Shown here one piece after another: positions 49,238 to 57,335 of a stretch of DNA of 64,000 nt. Under the pieces are notes generated by a model that saw nothing but the letters and a program-made list of their open reading frames with translations, searched no databases and was not told where the DNA came from. This stretch comes from Streptomyces sp. AC512_CC834. GTDB taxonomy: Bacteria; Actinomycetota; Actinomycetes; Streptomycetales; Streptomycetaceae. Position 1 is the first letter of the stretch, and each line of letters opens with the position of its first letter. The DNA is taken from positions 558,001 through 622,000 of the forward strand of contig NZ_JAGMUO010000097.1 of assembly GCF_019049325.1 (NCBI RefSeq). The letters are read 5' to 3'. The position numbers and the translations under genes were made by a program.

Positions 49238-49254
49238 AGTTGTACTGTGCAACT
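49238..49254. promoter_or_regulatory. Inverted repeat before marR gene
   Basis: AGTTGTACTGTGCAACT has 7-base arms (AGTTGTA / TGCAACT, one mismatch) around a 3-base centre. It shares GCAACTAG-type half-sites with the palindrome before the dienoyl-CoA reductase gene. Confidence 0.5.
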
Positions 49255-49281
49255 AGCGAGGTGGAGGAGGAGGGAGGACCC

Positions 49282-49821
49282 GTGACGGCTGGCGAGGTGC
49301 CGGATCCGGACGAGAGGACGGTCACCCCGGCGGAGCGCCCGGCGGAGCCCTCGGCGGAGGCGGCCGTGGAGACCATCCAGCGCGAGATGACGGCCTTCGC
49401 CCGACGGGCCCGCGCCTCGGCGGGGCGCATGCATCCCGAGCTGTCGCTGGTGTCGTACACGCTGCTCGGGCATCTGGAGGAGCGGGACGGCCGCCGGGCC
49501 ACCGACCTGGCCGCCCACTACGCCCTGGACAAGTCCACCGTCAGCCGCCAGGTGGCCGCGCTGGAACGCGCGGGGCTGATCGAGCGGCGCGTCGACCCGG
49601 ACGACCACCGCGTCCAGGTCCTGCACCTGTCGGAGGCCGGGCGGCGCATCCTGGGCCGGGTCACCGAGAGCCGGCGGACGGCCGTACAGGAGCGGCTCGC
49701 GGACTGGTCCGAGGAGGACCTGGTCCGCTTCGCGGCGTATCTGGAGAGGTACAACGCGTGGCAGGGCGCGGCGCCGGGCGACGACGAGGCCCGAGCAGCG
49801 CTCCGGGACACGTACGGTTGA
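49282..49821 (+). CDS. MarR family regulator
   Basis: This 179-residue winged-helix regulator has ELSLVSYTLLGHLEERDGRRATDLAAHYALDKSTVSRQVAALERAGLIERRVDPDDHRVQVLHLSEAGRRIL spread over about 60-130, containing the recognition helix and wing. The GTG at 49282 has GGGAGG 6 bases upstream. An inverted repeat sits in its promoter. It precedes the sulfite-oxidase-like/reductase pair by 66 bases on the same strand and may be cotranscribed with it. Confidence 0.87.
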   Translation: MTAGEVPDPDERTVTPAERPAEPSAEAAVETIQREMTAFARRARASAGRMHPELSLVSYTLLGHLEERDGRRATDLAAHYALDKSTVSRQVAALERAGLIERRVDPDDHRVQVLHLSEAGRRILGRVTESRRTAVQERLADWSEEDLVRFAAYLERYNAWQGAAPGDDEARAALRDTYG

Positions 49822-49887
49822 CCGGGTACGCACAGATCACGCCAGGCCGGGGGCGGCCCGTCCCCACGGCCCGAAAGGCCCCACCGC

Positions 49888-50493
49888 ATGAACACCACCC
49901 GAGGCTTCACCGGCCGCCCGCGCGCCGCCCGGCCGGGGCTGCCGCCCGGCCAGTACGACGCGGGCGAGGACTGGCCCGTGCTGTCCGCCGAGGTCACGCC
50001 CGACCTCGCGCCCGCCGACTGGACCTTCCGCGTGGGCGGTCTAGTGACCGAGCCCCGCACCTGGGACCTGGCCGGGGCCCGTCTGCTGCCGGCGTCCGGG
50101 TACGCGGGCGACATCCACTGCGTGACCGGCTGGTCGAAGTTCGGGGTGCGGTTCGGGGGCGTGTCCCTGGACGCCTTCCTGGACGCCGCGGGTCCGCTGC
50201 CGTCCGCCACGCACGCCGTCGCCCGCGCGCACACCGGCTACACCGCGGGCCTGCCGCTCGCGGACCTGACCGGTGGGCGGGCCTGGATCGTGTGGGAGTA
50301 CGACGGGCGGCCGCTCGCCGCCGAGCACGGCGGCCCGGCGCGGCTGGTGGTGCCGCACCTGTACTTCTGGAAGAGCGTCAAGTGGATCGCGGGTCTGGAA
50401 CTCCTCGACCACGACGAGCCGGGCTTCTGGGAGCAGAACGGCTACCACGCACGCGGCAACCCCTGGGAGGAGCAGCGGTACTCCGGTGACTGA
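49888..50493 (+). CDS. Molybdopterin-dependent sulfite-oxidase-like oxidoreductase
   Basis: This 201-residue protein contains only the molybdopterin domain of the sulfite oxidase / MsrP family. The Mo-coordinating cysteine lies in DIHCVTGWSKFG, and further conserved segments are VRFGGVSLDAFLDAAGPL, HTGYTAGLPLADL and PARLVVPHLYFWKSVKWIAGLELL. It has no signal or TAT peptide, so it acts in the cytoplasm, unlike MsrP. Its stop overlaps the start of a flavin reductase gene by eight bases, so the two proteins very likely form an electron-transfer pair. The physiological substrate is unknown. Confidence 0.87.
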   Translation: MNTTRGFTGRPRAARPGLPPGQYDAGEDWPVLSAEVTPDLAPADWTFRVGGLVTEPRTWDLAGARLLPASGYAGDIHCVTGWSKFGVRFGGVSLDAFLDAAGPLPSATHAVARAHTGYTAGLPLADLTGGRAWIVWEYDGRPLAAEHGGPARLVVPHLYFWKSVKWIAGLELLDHDEPGFWEQNGYHARGNPWEEQRYSGD

Positions 50494-51262
50494 GACATTG
50501 ACTGAGACGCTGGCTGAGACGTTGACTGAGACACCGTTCGCCGTGCCCGGACGCATCGAGGTGAACGGCCTGGTGGCCGGGGTGTGGCAGCCGGCCACGC
50601 TCACGGAGATCCGCCGCGAGACGCCCCACGCGTCGACCTTCCGCCTCGCCGTGCCCGGCTGGGCGGGCCACCTGCCCGGCCAGCACCTGATGCTGCGGCT
50701 GACCGCCGAGGACGGCTACCGGGCCCAGCGCCACTACTCGCTGGCGTCCGCACCGGACGACTCCGGGCACATCGAGCTGACCCTCGACCGCGTGCCCGAC
50801 GGAGAGGTGTCGGGCTGGTTCCACACGGTGGCGCGGCCCGGCGACCGGATCGAGGTGCGCGGCCCGCTCAGCGGCTTCTTCGCCTGGCCCGGCGACCGGC
50901 CCGCCCTGCTGCTGGGCGCCGGTTCCGGTGTGGTCCCGCTGATGTCGATGGTCCGGCACCACCGGGCGCTGGGACTGACGGTGCCGCTGCGGCTGCTGGT
51001 GTCCGCGCGCGGGCCCGAGGATTTGATCTACGCCCGCGAGTTCGGCGCGGAGACGACACCCGTGTTCACCCGGAGCGCGCCGGCCGGGACGCCGGTGGGC
51101 CGGTTGACGGCCGCGCACCTGGCGCCGCCCCTGTCCGAGCCGCCCGCCGGCGGCTGGGAGGCCTACGTGTGCGGATCGAACTCCTTCGCCGAGCACGCGT
51201 CACGGCTGCTGGTGGCGGCCGGACAGCCGGTGGACCGGATCCGGATCGAACGCTTCGGCTGA
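50486..51262 (+). CDS. Ferredoxin-NADP reductase-like flavoprotein
   Basis: This 258-residue protein has a FAD domain (FRLAVPGWAGHLPGQHLMLRL, QRHYSLASAPDDSGHIELTL) and an NAD(P) domain (LLLGAGSGVVPLMSMVRHHRALG, EAYVCGSNSFAEHASRLL, then RIRIERFG at the end). There is no 2Fe-2S domain. The N-terminus is four copies of a TETL-like unit (VTETLTETLAETLTETP), encoded by a 12-bp tandem repeat. It is translationally coupled to the molybdopterin protein and probably supplies or drains its electrons. Confidence 0.85.
   Translation: MTETLTETLAETLTETPFAVPGRIEVNGLVAGVWQPATLTEIRRETPHASTFRLAVPGWAGHLPGQHLMLRLTAEDGYRAQRHYSLASAPDDSGHIELTLDRVPDGEVSGWFHTVARPGDRIEVRGPLSGFFAWPGDRPALLLGAGSGVVPLMSMVRHHRALGLTVPLRLLVSARGPEDLIYAREFGAETTPVFTRSAPAGTPVGRLTAAHLAPPLSEPPAGGWEAYVCGSNSFAEHASRLLVAAGQPVDRIRIERFG
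50489..50536 (+). repeat. 12-bp tandem repeat inside the reductase start
   Basis: Four copies of ACTGAGAC(A/G)NNG encode T-E-T-L units at the N-terminus of the flavin reductase, between the overlapping start and the conserved fold. Confidence 0.8.
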
Positions 51263-51429
51263 CTCGGGGGCCGGGAGCCCGCGCCGGATGGTGAGCGAGG
51301 CACGCCGGACTGGGTACCAGAAGAGTGCGGGCACTCGCACACGTGGCGCGACACGGAGACGCGGCGGCCCCCGCGCTCTGACGGCCGTCCGTCCGCTTCT
51401 CCGGTCGCGGTGATCGCGGGGAGGTCGAC

Positions 51430-52014
51430 ATGCGAACCCGGGTACGCGGCTGGCGCTGGCGGCGCAATCCGCTGCGGCGCCGGTCGGACGTCGTCGAGGC
51501 GTGGACCGTGGTGGTGGTCGCCCTCCTGCTGTGCGTGGGCGCACCGCTGCTCGGGGCCGCCACCGCATGGTGGGGCTACGGGCAGGCCCATGCGATCGTC
51601 GCGGAGCAGCGGGCGGAGCGGCACCACGTCCGTGCCGCGGTGGTGGACAAGGAGTCCGGCACCCTGTCGTCGAACCAGCTCGGCGGTCAGCACTCGTACC
51701 GCGCGACCGTGCGCTGGAGCGCGCCGGACGGTACGGAGAAGAGCACGACGGCGCGGGTGCCGTCCGGCAGCCGGCACGGTGACACGGTCGACGTGTGGCT
51801 GGACTCCCGCGGCAAGAGTGTGCCGCCGCCTTCGGACGGTGCCCAGATCTGGCAGCACAGCGCCACCATCGGCTCGTTCACCGTCATCGGGACGGCGCTC
51901 ACGGTGCTCCTCGCGCACCGCGCCGTACGGGCGGTGGCCCTGCGGCACCGCATGACGGAGTGGGACCGCGACTGGGCCCTCACCGAGCCGGAGTGGACGC
52001 GCCGCCGGGCCTGA
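51430..52014 (+). CDS. Rv1733c-like two-helix membrane protein
   Basis: This 194-residue protein has an arginine-rich N-terminus (MRTRVRGWRWRRNPLRRRSDVVEAW), one helix at about 25-50 (VVVVALLLCVGAPLLGAATAWWG), an extracytoplasmic beta-rich loop of about 100 residues (SYRATVRWSAPDGTEKSTTARV, GDTVDVWLDSRGKSV), a second helix at about 145-165 and a charged tail. This layout matches the Rv1733c family of actinobacterial membrane proteins, whose function is unknown. Confidence 0.75.
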   Translation: MRTRVRGWRWRRNPLRRRSDVVEAWTVVVVALLLCVGAPLLGAATAWWGYGQAHAIVAEQRAERHHVRAAVVDKESGTLSSNQLGGQHSYRATVRWSAPDGTEKSTTARVPSGSRHGDTVDVWLDSRGKSVPPPSDGAQIWQHSATIGSFTVIGTALTVLLAHRAVRAVALRHRMTEWDRDWALTEPEWTRRRA

Positions 52015-52039
52015 CCTGGTGGGTCGGCGGGGCGCTCAC

Positions 52040-52075
52040 GTACGGTGGATCACCCGTACGGTTCGGTGGATCACC
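52040..52075. promoter_or_regulatory. Paired palindromic operator upstream of esterase gene
   Basis: GTACGG-TGGATCAC-CCGTAC (52040-52059) is an inverted repeat with perfect 6-base arms. Its GGTGGATCACC core recurs exactly 21 bp later (52065-52075), so two sites lie on the same helix face about 40 bases before the start. Confidence 0.6.
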
Positions 52076-52114
52076 AGTACGGTCCGGCATGTCTCCTCGC
52101 AAAGGCGGCTCTCG

Positions 52115-53083
52115 ATGGCCCTGTTCGACCTTCCGCTCGACGAACTGCGCGCCTACCGCAGCGCGTCGGCCGAGCCCGAGGACTTCGACGCGTTCTGGAC
52201 CAGGACGCTCGATGCGGCACGCGAGCACGACCTGGACGCCCGCTTCGAACCGGTCGACACGGGACTGTCCACGGTGCGGGTGTACGACGTGACGTTCGCC
52301 GGCTTCGGCGGCCACCCGGTGAAGGGCTGGCTGACCCTGCCGGCCGCGGCGGCCCAGCCGTTGCCGCTGGTCGTGGAGTTCGTCGGGTACGGCGGCGGGC
52401 GCGGACTGCCGCACGAGCACCTGCTGTGGGCGTCCACGGGCCGGGCGCACTTCGTGATGGACACCCGCGGCCAGGGCAGCGCCTGGGGCGGCGGTGGCGG
52501 GACCGCGGACCCCGTCGGCGGCGCCCCCGCCTACCCGGGCTTCATGACCCGCGGCCTGGACGCCCCCGAGAACTACTACTACCGCCGGGTCTTCACCGAC
52601 GCCGTGCGCGCGGTCGAGGCGGCCCGGTCCCACCCGCTGACCGACCCGGCCCGCACGGTCGCGCTGGGCGCCAGCCAGGGCGGCGGCATCAGCATCGCGG
52701 TGGGCGGTCTGGTGCCGGACCTGACGGCCGTCGCGCCCGACGTGCCGTTCCTGTGCGACTTCCCGCGCGCGACCACGCTCACCGACCGGCACCCCTACCG
52801 CGAGGTCGGCCTGTACCTGAAGACGCACCGCGGCCGGGCCGAGGACGCGCGGCGGACGCTGTCCTACTTCGACGGCGTGCACTTCGCGGCGCGGGGCCGG
52901 GCGCCCGCACTGTTCTCGGCCGCTCTGGAGGACCAGACCTGCCCGCCGTCGACCGTCTTCGCCGCGTTCAACGCCTGGCCGCATCAGGACAAGGCGATCG
53001 AGGTGTACGACTTCAACGACCACGAGGGCGGCGGCCCCTTCCAGGAGGCCGCCAAGCTGCGCTGGCTGCGCTCGTACGCCTGA
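52115..53083 (+). CDS. Acetyl-xylan esterase / cephalosporin-C deacetylase-like hydrolase
   Basis: This 322-residue alpha/beta-hydrolase belongs to the AXE1 family. The N-terminus MALFDLPLDELRAYRSASAEPEDFDAFW, the oxyanion tyrosine region VVEFVGYGGGRGLPHEHLLWA and the DTRGQGSAWGGGGGTADP segment are family signatures. The nucleophile serine lies in ALGASQGGGISIA, the acid in ALEDQTCPPSTVFAA, and the histidine in YDFNDHEGGG. It has no signal peptide, so it deacetylates small imported sugars in the cytoplasm. It lies between a paired operator and a UTRA-type GntR gene. Confidence 0.9.
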   Translation: MALFDLPLDELRAYRSASAEPEDFDAFWTRTLDAAREHDLDARFEPVDTGLSTVRVYDVTFAGFGGHPVKGWLTLPAAAAQPLPLVVEFVGYGGGRGLPHEHLLWASTGRAHFVMDTRGQGSAWGGGGGTADPVGGAPAYPGFMTRGLDAPENYYYRRVFTDAVRAVEAARSHPLTDPARTVALGASQGGGISIAVGGLVPDLTAVAPDVPFLCDFPRATTLTDRHPYREVGLYLKTHRGRAEDARRTLSYFDGVHFAARGRAPALFSAALEDQTCPPSTVFAAFNAWPHQDKAIEVYDFNDHEGGGPFQEAAKLRWLRSYA

Positions 53084-53162
53084 CGTCCTTGGTGGTGCGT
53101 GGGCGGTGCGCGGGCGGTGCGTGGGTGGTGTTTCGGCCGAACCGGCGGACCGGGCTTCCCTG

Positions 53163-53176
53163 TTGGTTTAGACCAA
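53163..53176. promoter_or_regulatory. HutC/DasR-type palindrome before gntR gene
   Basis: TTGGTTTAGACCAA has perfect TTGGT/ACCAA arms and fits the GGTNTAGACC pattern of HutC-type GntR operators. It lies 65 bases upstream of the gntR start, so autoregulation is likely; a DasR site is the alternative. Confidence 0.6.
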
Positions 53177-53240
53177 TGATACTTGTGGTGGCGCACCGAG
53201 CCCGAGCGGCTACCGTACGTCACCACCAGGAGGGCGCGGC

Positions 53241-53984
53241 ATGGCCCGCTCCACCCCGCACGACCACTCCCCCGCCGACGTCCGGCCCCTGTACCGGCGG
53301 GTGGCGGACCAACTGCTGGACGAGCTGCGCGACGACGCCGTACCACCGGGCGAACGGCTGCCGGGCGAACGCCTGCTGGCCGGGCACTTCGGGGTGAGCC
53401 GGGAGACCGTGCGCCAGGCCCTTGAGGTGCTGCGCCGGGACGGTCTGCTCACCACCGACCGGCGGGGCAGTCACACCACCCTGCCCGGGCCGCCGGCCGG
53501 CAGTCCGGCGCCCCTCGTCTTCCCGGTCGGCGCCCGGGCGGCGGAGCCCCGCACCGGCGACCGGGCCACCGTCGCCTGGGAGGCGCCGCCGCCGGAGCAC
53601 GCGGCGGCGCTGGGGCTGGTGCCGGGCCGGCCGACCCTGATGCACCGCTACACGTCGGCGACCGCCGGCGGCAGCGGCCGGCGGACGGCCGTCACCTCGT
53701 TCTCGGCCGTGGCGCTCACCGAGGTCGAGGAACTGGCCCGCTACCGCGACCGCGCCGACGGCGTCGCCTCGGCACAGCTACGGCGGACCTACGACTGGAT
53801 GCGCAGGGCGGGCCTGACGCTGTATCACCGCGACACCATCACCCACCTCACGGACACCGCCTCGGTGCGGGTGGTGCGGCGGGTGCACGACCAGTACGAG
53901 CGGCCGCTGGAGATCACGGATCTCCTGGTGGACACCCGACAGGACGCGCTGGTCTACGAGTTCACGCTGCCGGCGGCCGGATGA
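53241..53984 (+). CDS. GntR family regulator, HutC/UTRA subgroup
   Basis: This 247-residue regulator has an N-terminal winged helix (about 15-85, PLYRRVADQLLDELRDDAVPPGERLPGERLLAGHFGVSRETVRQALEVLRRDGLL) and a UTRA sugar-acid-sensing domain (about 100-245, ALTEVEELARYRDRADGVASAQLRRTYDW, RPLEITDLLVDTRQDALVYEF). The ATG at 53241 has AGGAGGG upstream. It sits next to an acetyl-sugar esterase and probably responds to a related carbohydrate. Confidence 0.87.
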   Translation: MARSTPHDHSPADVRPLYRRVADQLLDELRDDAVPPGERLPGERLLAGHFGVSRETVRQALEVLRRDGLLTTDRRGSHTTLPGPPAGSPAPLVFPVGARAAEPRTGDRATVAWEAPPPEHAAALGLVPGRPTLMHRYTSATAGGSGRRTAVTSFSAVALTEVEELARYRDRADGVASAQLRRTYDWMRRAGLTLYHRDTITHLTDTASVRVVRRVHDQYERPLEITDLLVDTRQDALVYEFTLPAAG

Positions 53985-53993
53985 CGCCGCGCG

Positions 53994-54719
53994 CTACGGC
54001 AGTCGCCGGGCCACGACCAGCCTGACGCGCGGACTGCCGTCGGGCCGACGCCCGAACCCCGGCAGGGCGTGCAGCTCGGCCCGGAAGCCCGCGCGCGACA
54101 GCTCGCGGCCCACGTCCCCGAGCCGGAACGTCCGGTAGTACATGACGAACGGCGGCCGCCACAGCGCGTTGCGCACCCGCATCGCCGCGTCGAAGCCCAG
54201 CAGCGTCCAGTATCCCGGGGAGCCGGGCCGGGGCGGGGCCACGACGGGGAAGGCGAAGCGGCCGCCCGGCCGGAGCACGGAGCGCACCTGGCCGAACAGG
54301 CCCGGCAGTTCGCGGGGCAGGAAGTGCCCGAACGCACCGAAGCTCACCACGAGGTCGAACGCGGCGCTGAACGGCAGGTCGCGGGCGTCCGCGCGCACCC
54401 AGGAGACGGCCGGGCCCGGCGGCAGAGCGCGCTTGCGCGCGACCTCCAGCATCCCCGCGCTGAAGTCGACCCCCGTCACGCTCTCCCGGCACACCCGGGC
54501 CAGTACGTCCACGCCCGCGCCGGTGCCGCAGCACAGGTCGAGTCCGGCGGTGAACGGCCCCATCGGCGCCAGCGCGGAGGCCACCGCCTCCAGTACCCGG
54601 TCCGGCGTCCGGTACGGGGTGTGGTCGAACTTCGGCGCGAGCAGGTCGTAGCCGCGCTCGACCGACGACAGTGCCTGGACGGCGAGTTCGCGCAGGGTGG
54701 GGCCTTCGGGGCTGAACAT
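53994..54719 (-). CDS. Class I SAM-dependent methyltransferase
   Basis: This 241-residue methyltransferase has motif I LDLCCGTGAGVDVLARV (about 60-77), VTGVDFSAGMLEVARKRAL, WVRADARDLPFSAAFDLVVSFGAFGHF and LRPGGRFAFPV. The rest of the domain has no substrate-specific signature that I recognise. It starts 4 bases after the stop of the upstream PadR gene, so both are one operon and the enzyme is likely under PadR control. Confidence 0.82.
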   Translation of the reverse strand: MFSPEGPTLRELAVQALSSVERGYDLLAPKFDHTPYRTPDRVLEAVASALAPMGPFTAGLDLCCGTGAGVDVLARVCRESVTGVDFSAGMLEVARKRALPPGPAVSWVRADARDLPFSAAFDLVVSFGAFGHFLPRELPGLFGQVRSVLRPGGRFAFPVVAPPRPGSPGYWTLLGFDAAMRVRNALWRPPFVMYYRTFRLGDVGRELSRAGFRAELHALPGFGRRPDGSPRVRLVVARRLP

Positions 54720-54723
54720 CCGG

Positions 54724-55311
54724 TCAGCCTAGGGGCTGTCCGGCGGGCCCGGCCGGGGCACGCCGGTGCCTCAGGACGGTGAGCACATGCTCGCACCAGC
54801 GGGCGTTCTCCCGCTCGAAGGTGATGCCTGCGAGCAGCGTGAGGTAGGGGCCGACGCGGTCGGCGTCCCGGAGGTGTTCCTCCTCGGTGCGGCCGTCCAG
54901 GAGGCGTTCACGCACGCGTTCGTAGCGGGCGAGCTTGCCCAGGGCCCAGGCCCTGCGCTCCTCGACCAGCGCGCGGACGGCCTCCGGGTCGACGCCGTCC
55001 ATGGCCTGCATCTTGATCAGGAACTCGTCGCGGATGGCGGTGGGTCGCCGGGTCGGCTCGGCGGCGAAGGCGCCCAGTTGTTCCCGGCCCGCCCCGGTGA
55101 GCGAGAACAGCCGCTTGGTGGGCCTGCGTTCCTGCGGCACCGTCCGGGCCTCGATCAGCCCGTCGCCCGCGAGGCGCTCCAGCTCCCGGTAGAGCTGCTG
55201 CGGCGTGGCGGGCCAGAAGTTGGCGAGCGACACGTCGAACACCTTGGACAGCTCGTATCCCGAGGCCTCGCCCTCCAGCAGGGCGGCCAGGACGGCGTAC
55301 TTGAGAGACAT
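54724..55311 (-). CDS. PadR family regulator
   Basis: This 195-residue regulator has a PadR winged helix at the N-terminus (LKYAVLAALLEGEASGYELSKVFDVSLANFWPATPQQLYRELERLAGDGLIEA, about 3-56) and a C-terminal helical arm (about 95-180) rich in arginine and glutamate. It is divergent from an NTF2-like gene, with a CTATTCAAATAG palindrome between them, and cotranscribed with a methyltransferase. Confidence 0.87.
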   Translation of the reverse strand: MSLKYAVLAALLEGEASGYELSKVFDVSLANFWPATPQQLYRELERLAGDGLIEARTVPQERRPTKRLFSLTGAGREQLGAFAAEPTRRPTAIRDEFLIKMQAMDGVDPEAVRALVEERRAWALGKLARYERVRERLLDGRTEEEHLRDADRVGPYLTLLAGITFERENARWCEHVLTVLRHRRAPAGPAGQPLG

Positions 55312-55350
55312 GTCGACACGCTAGCAAGCACAGACTACTCTACTCCACAC

Positions 55351-55362
55351 CTATTCAAATAG
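55351..55362. promoter_or_regulatory. PadR operator candidate
   Basis: CTATTCAAATAG is a near-perfect AT-rich palindrome (arms CTATT/AATAG) between divergent padR and NTF2-like genes, in an otherwise very GC-rich sequence. Confidence 0.55.
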
Positions 55363-55382
55363 TTTAGTATGAGGGAGTTGCG

Positions 55383-55793
55383 ATGCGGGCATTCCGCGCG
55401 GCCGTCGAGGCACACGACCTGGACGCCGTCGAAGCGCTGCTGGCCGATGACGTGGTCTTCACCAGCCCCGTCGTCTTCAAGCCCTACCGGGGCAAGGCGA
55501 TCACGGTGGCGATCCTGGGCGCGGTCGAGCGCGTCTTCGAGGACTTCCGCTACGAGCGCGTCATCGGCGAGGCCGACGGCCGCGACCACGCACTGGTCTT
55601 CGCGGCGCGGGTGGGCGACCGGGAGATCAGTGGCTGCGACTTCCTGCACCTCGACGAGTCCGGGCGCATCGACGAACTGACGGTGATGGTGCGTCCGCTG
55701 TCGGGCGCGCAGGCCCTCCAGGCGGCCATGGCCGCGCAGTTCGAGCGGATCGCGGGGGAGGCGCGGGAAAACCAGGCACGTTCGGCCGACTGA
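55383..55793 (+). CDS. NTF2-like / SnoaL-like protein
   Basis: This 136-residue cone-fold protein begins MRAFRAAVEAHDLDAVEALLADDVVFTSPVV and has FEDFRYERVIGEADGRDHALVFAARVGDREISGCDFLHLDESGRIDELTVMVRPL spread over the second half, as in SnoaL/NTF2-like proteins. GAGGGAG lies 8 bases upstream of the ATG. Members range from steroid isomerases and polyketide cyclases to plain binding proteins; no specific function can be given. It is probably repressed by the divergent PadR protein. Confidence 0.8.
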   Translation: MRAFRAAVEAHDLDAVEALLADDVVFTSPVVFKPYRGKAITVAILGAVERVFEDFRYERVIGEADGRDHALVFAARVGDREISGCDFLHLDESGRIDELTVMVRPLSGAQALQAAMAAQFERIAGEARENQARSAD

Positions 55794-56192
55794 GCCCGGC
55801 CCGGCACATGCGGAAACGGAAAGGAAGACGGAAGGGAAGACGGAAAGCAAGAGGGAATAGGCAGCGCACCGGCCGCGTTGACGGGGGTGGGACACTAGCA
55901 ATGTCCCACCCCACCGCCACGGCATCCCTTCCCGTGGTACGGTGCGATCAGCACTTGTGTACGCCCTCCATTGGGCGCCGGTGCCAGTTTCCCTTCGGTT
56001 CGCGGATCCGCCCGTCCTGGTGCGACCGGCGCGTCCGCTTCTCAGCCCAACCTCGTGAGCAGGGTTTTCGCACCCGCTGTACCCGAGGTGCTGTTCCCGC
56101 CGTCCGGAGGCGTGTCGTCCGACCCCTCGCGCGGCTTCCCCCTTCCTTCCTTCCGCATGTCCCATGCCGTGTCCTCGAAAGGACCGACCACC
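55794..56192. other. Long leader of the rho-like gene, no coding sequence
   Basis: The first part (55808-55865) is strikingly purine-rich with repeats of GGAAGACGGAA type. Beyond it the region contains short hairpins such as GCCCTCC-ATT-GGGCG near 55965-55980 and ends with an AAAGGA ribosome site before 56193. It could serve as a regulatory leader, since rho genes are often attenuated. Confidence 0.5.
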
Positions 56193-57335
56193 ATGACCAC
56201 CACACTCGAACACCCCCCTGTACAGCAGTCCCCGACCGAGATCGCCGGCGGTGTCCTCGACGTCGAAACGGGCGGGAAGGGCCGCCTGCGGGGCAAGAGC
56301 CTCCAGCCCGAGCCCACCGACCTCGCCCTCTCCCCCGCGCTGATCCGACGGCACGGGCTGCGCAAGGGCGACCTCGTCGAGGGCGTGCGCGGCGACCGGC
56401 GCACGCTGACCGACGTCGTCCGCGTCAACGGCCGTACACCCGACCGGCGGGGCGGCAGGCGGCACTTCTCCGACCTGACCCCGCTGCACCCGTACGAGCG
56501 GCTGCGGCTCGAACACCCGGCGGCCGGTCTGACCGGGCGCGTCGTCGATCTGCTCGCCCCCGTCGGCCGGGGTCAGCGCGGCCTGATCGTCGCTCCGCCG
56601 AAGACCGGCAAGACGGTCCTCCTCCAGCAGATCGCCGCCGCGGTGGCCGGCAACCACCCCGAGTCCCGGCTGATGGTAGTGCTGCTCGACGAACGCCCCG
56701 AGGAGGTCACCGACATGCGGCGCTCGGTGCGCGGAGAGGTGTACTCCTCGACCTTCGACCAGAGCGCCAAGCAGCACATCGCGCTCGCCGACCTGGTGAT
56801 CGAGCGGGCCAAGCGGCTCGTCGAGGCCGGTGAGGACGTCGTCATCCTCCTGGACTCCCTCACCCGGCTGTGCAGGGCGCACAACAACGCCGCCTCGTCC
56901 GGCGGCCGCACCCTCAGCGGCGGCGTCGACGCCGGGGCGCTGCTTGGCCCCAAGCGCTTCTTCGGCGCGGCCCGCAAGGCCGAGGAGGGCGGCTCCCTCA
57001 CCATCCTCGCCACCGCCCTGGTGGAGACCGGCTCGCGTGCCGACGACTTCTACTTCGAGGAACTCAAGAGCACCGGCAACATGGAGCTGCGGCTCAGCCG
57101 GGAGCCGGCCTCCCGCCGGGTCTTCCCGGCCGTGGAGATGACCGGCTCCGGCACCCGGCGCGAGGAGCTCCTGCTGTCCTCCGCCGAGGCGAGTGCCGTG
57201 CGCGGGCTGCGGCGTGCCCTGGGGCCCCGGGACGGGCTCTCCGGCCTGGAGACGCTCCTGGAGCGGCTGCGCAGGACGCCGGACAACGCCACCTTCCTGC
57301 GGCAGGTGGTGCCGACCCTGCCCGTCGGCGGCTGA
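56193..57335 (+). CDS. Short paralogue of transcription termination factor Rho
   Basis: This 380-residue RecA-fold ATPase is clearly Rho-like. It has a reduced N-terminal RNA-binding region (about 15-85, AGGVLDVETGGKGRLRGKSL), Walker A APPKTGKTVLLQ (134-145), LDERPEEVTDMRRSV, Walker B DVVILLDSLTRLCRAHN, and the Q/R-loop block SGGVDAGALLGPKRFFGAARKAEEGGSL plus FEELKSTGNMEL. The main Streptomyces Rho has a long basic N-terminal insertion; this one is much shorter and has no helical N-terminal domain. ATG at 56193 gives the natural start. It may be a specialised terminator, or act as a partner or inhibitor of the main Rho. Confidence 0.85.
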   Translation: MTTTLEHPPVQQSPTEIAGGVLDVETGGKGRLRGKSLQPEPTDLALSPALIRRHGLRKGDLVEGVRGDRRTLTDVVRVNGRTPDRRGGRRHFSDLTPLHPYERLRLEHPAAGLTGRVVDLLAPVGRGQRGLIVAPPKTGKTVLLQQIAAAVAGNHPESRLMVVLLDERPEEVTDMRRSVRGEVYSSTFDQSAKQHIALADLVIERAKRLVEAGEDVVILLDSLTRLCRAHNNAASSGGRTLSGGVDAGALLGPKRFFGAARKAEEGGSLTILATALVETGSRADDFYFEELKSTGNMELRLSREPASRRVFPAVEMTGSGTRREELLLSSAEASAVRGLRRALGPRDGLSGLETLLERLRRTPDNATFLRQVVPTLPVGG

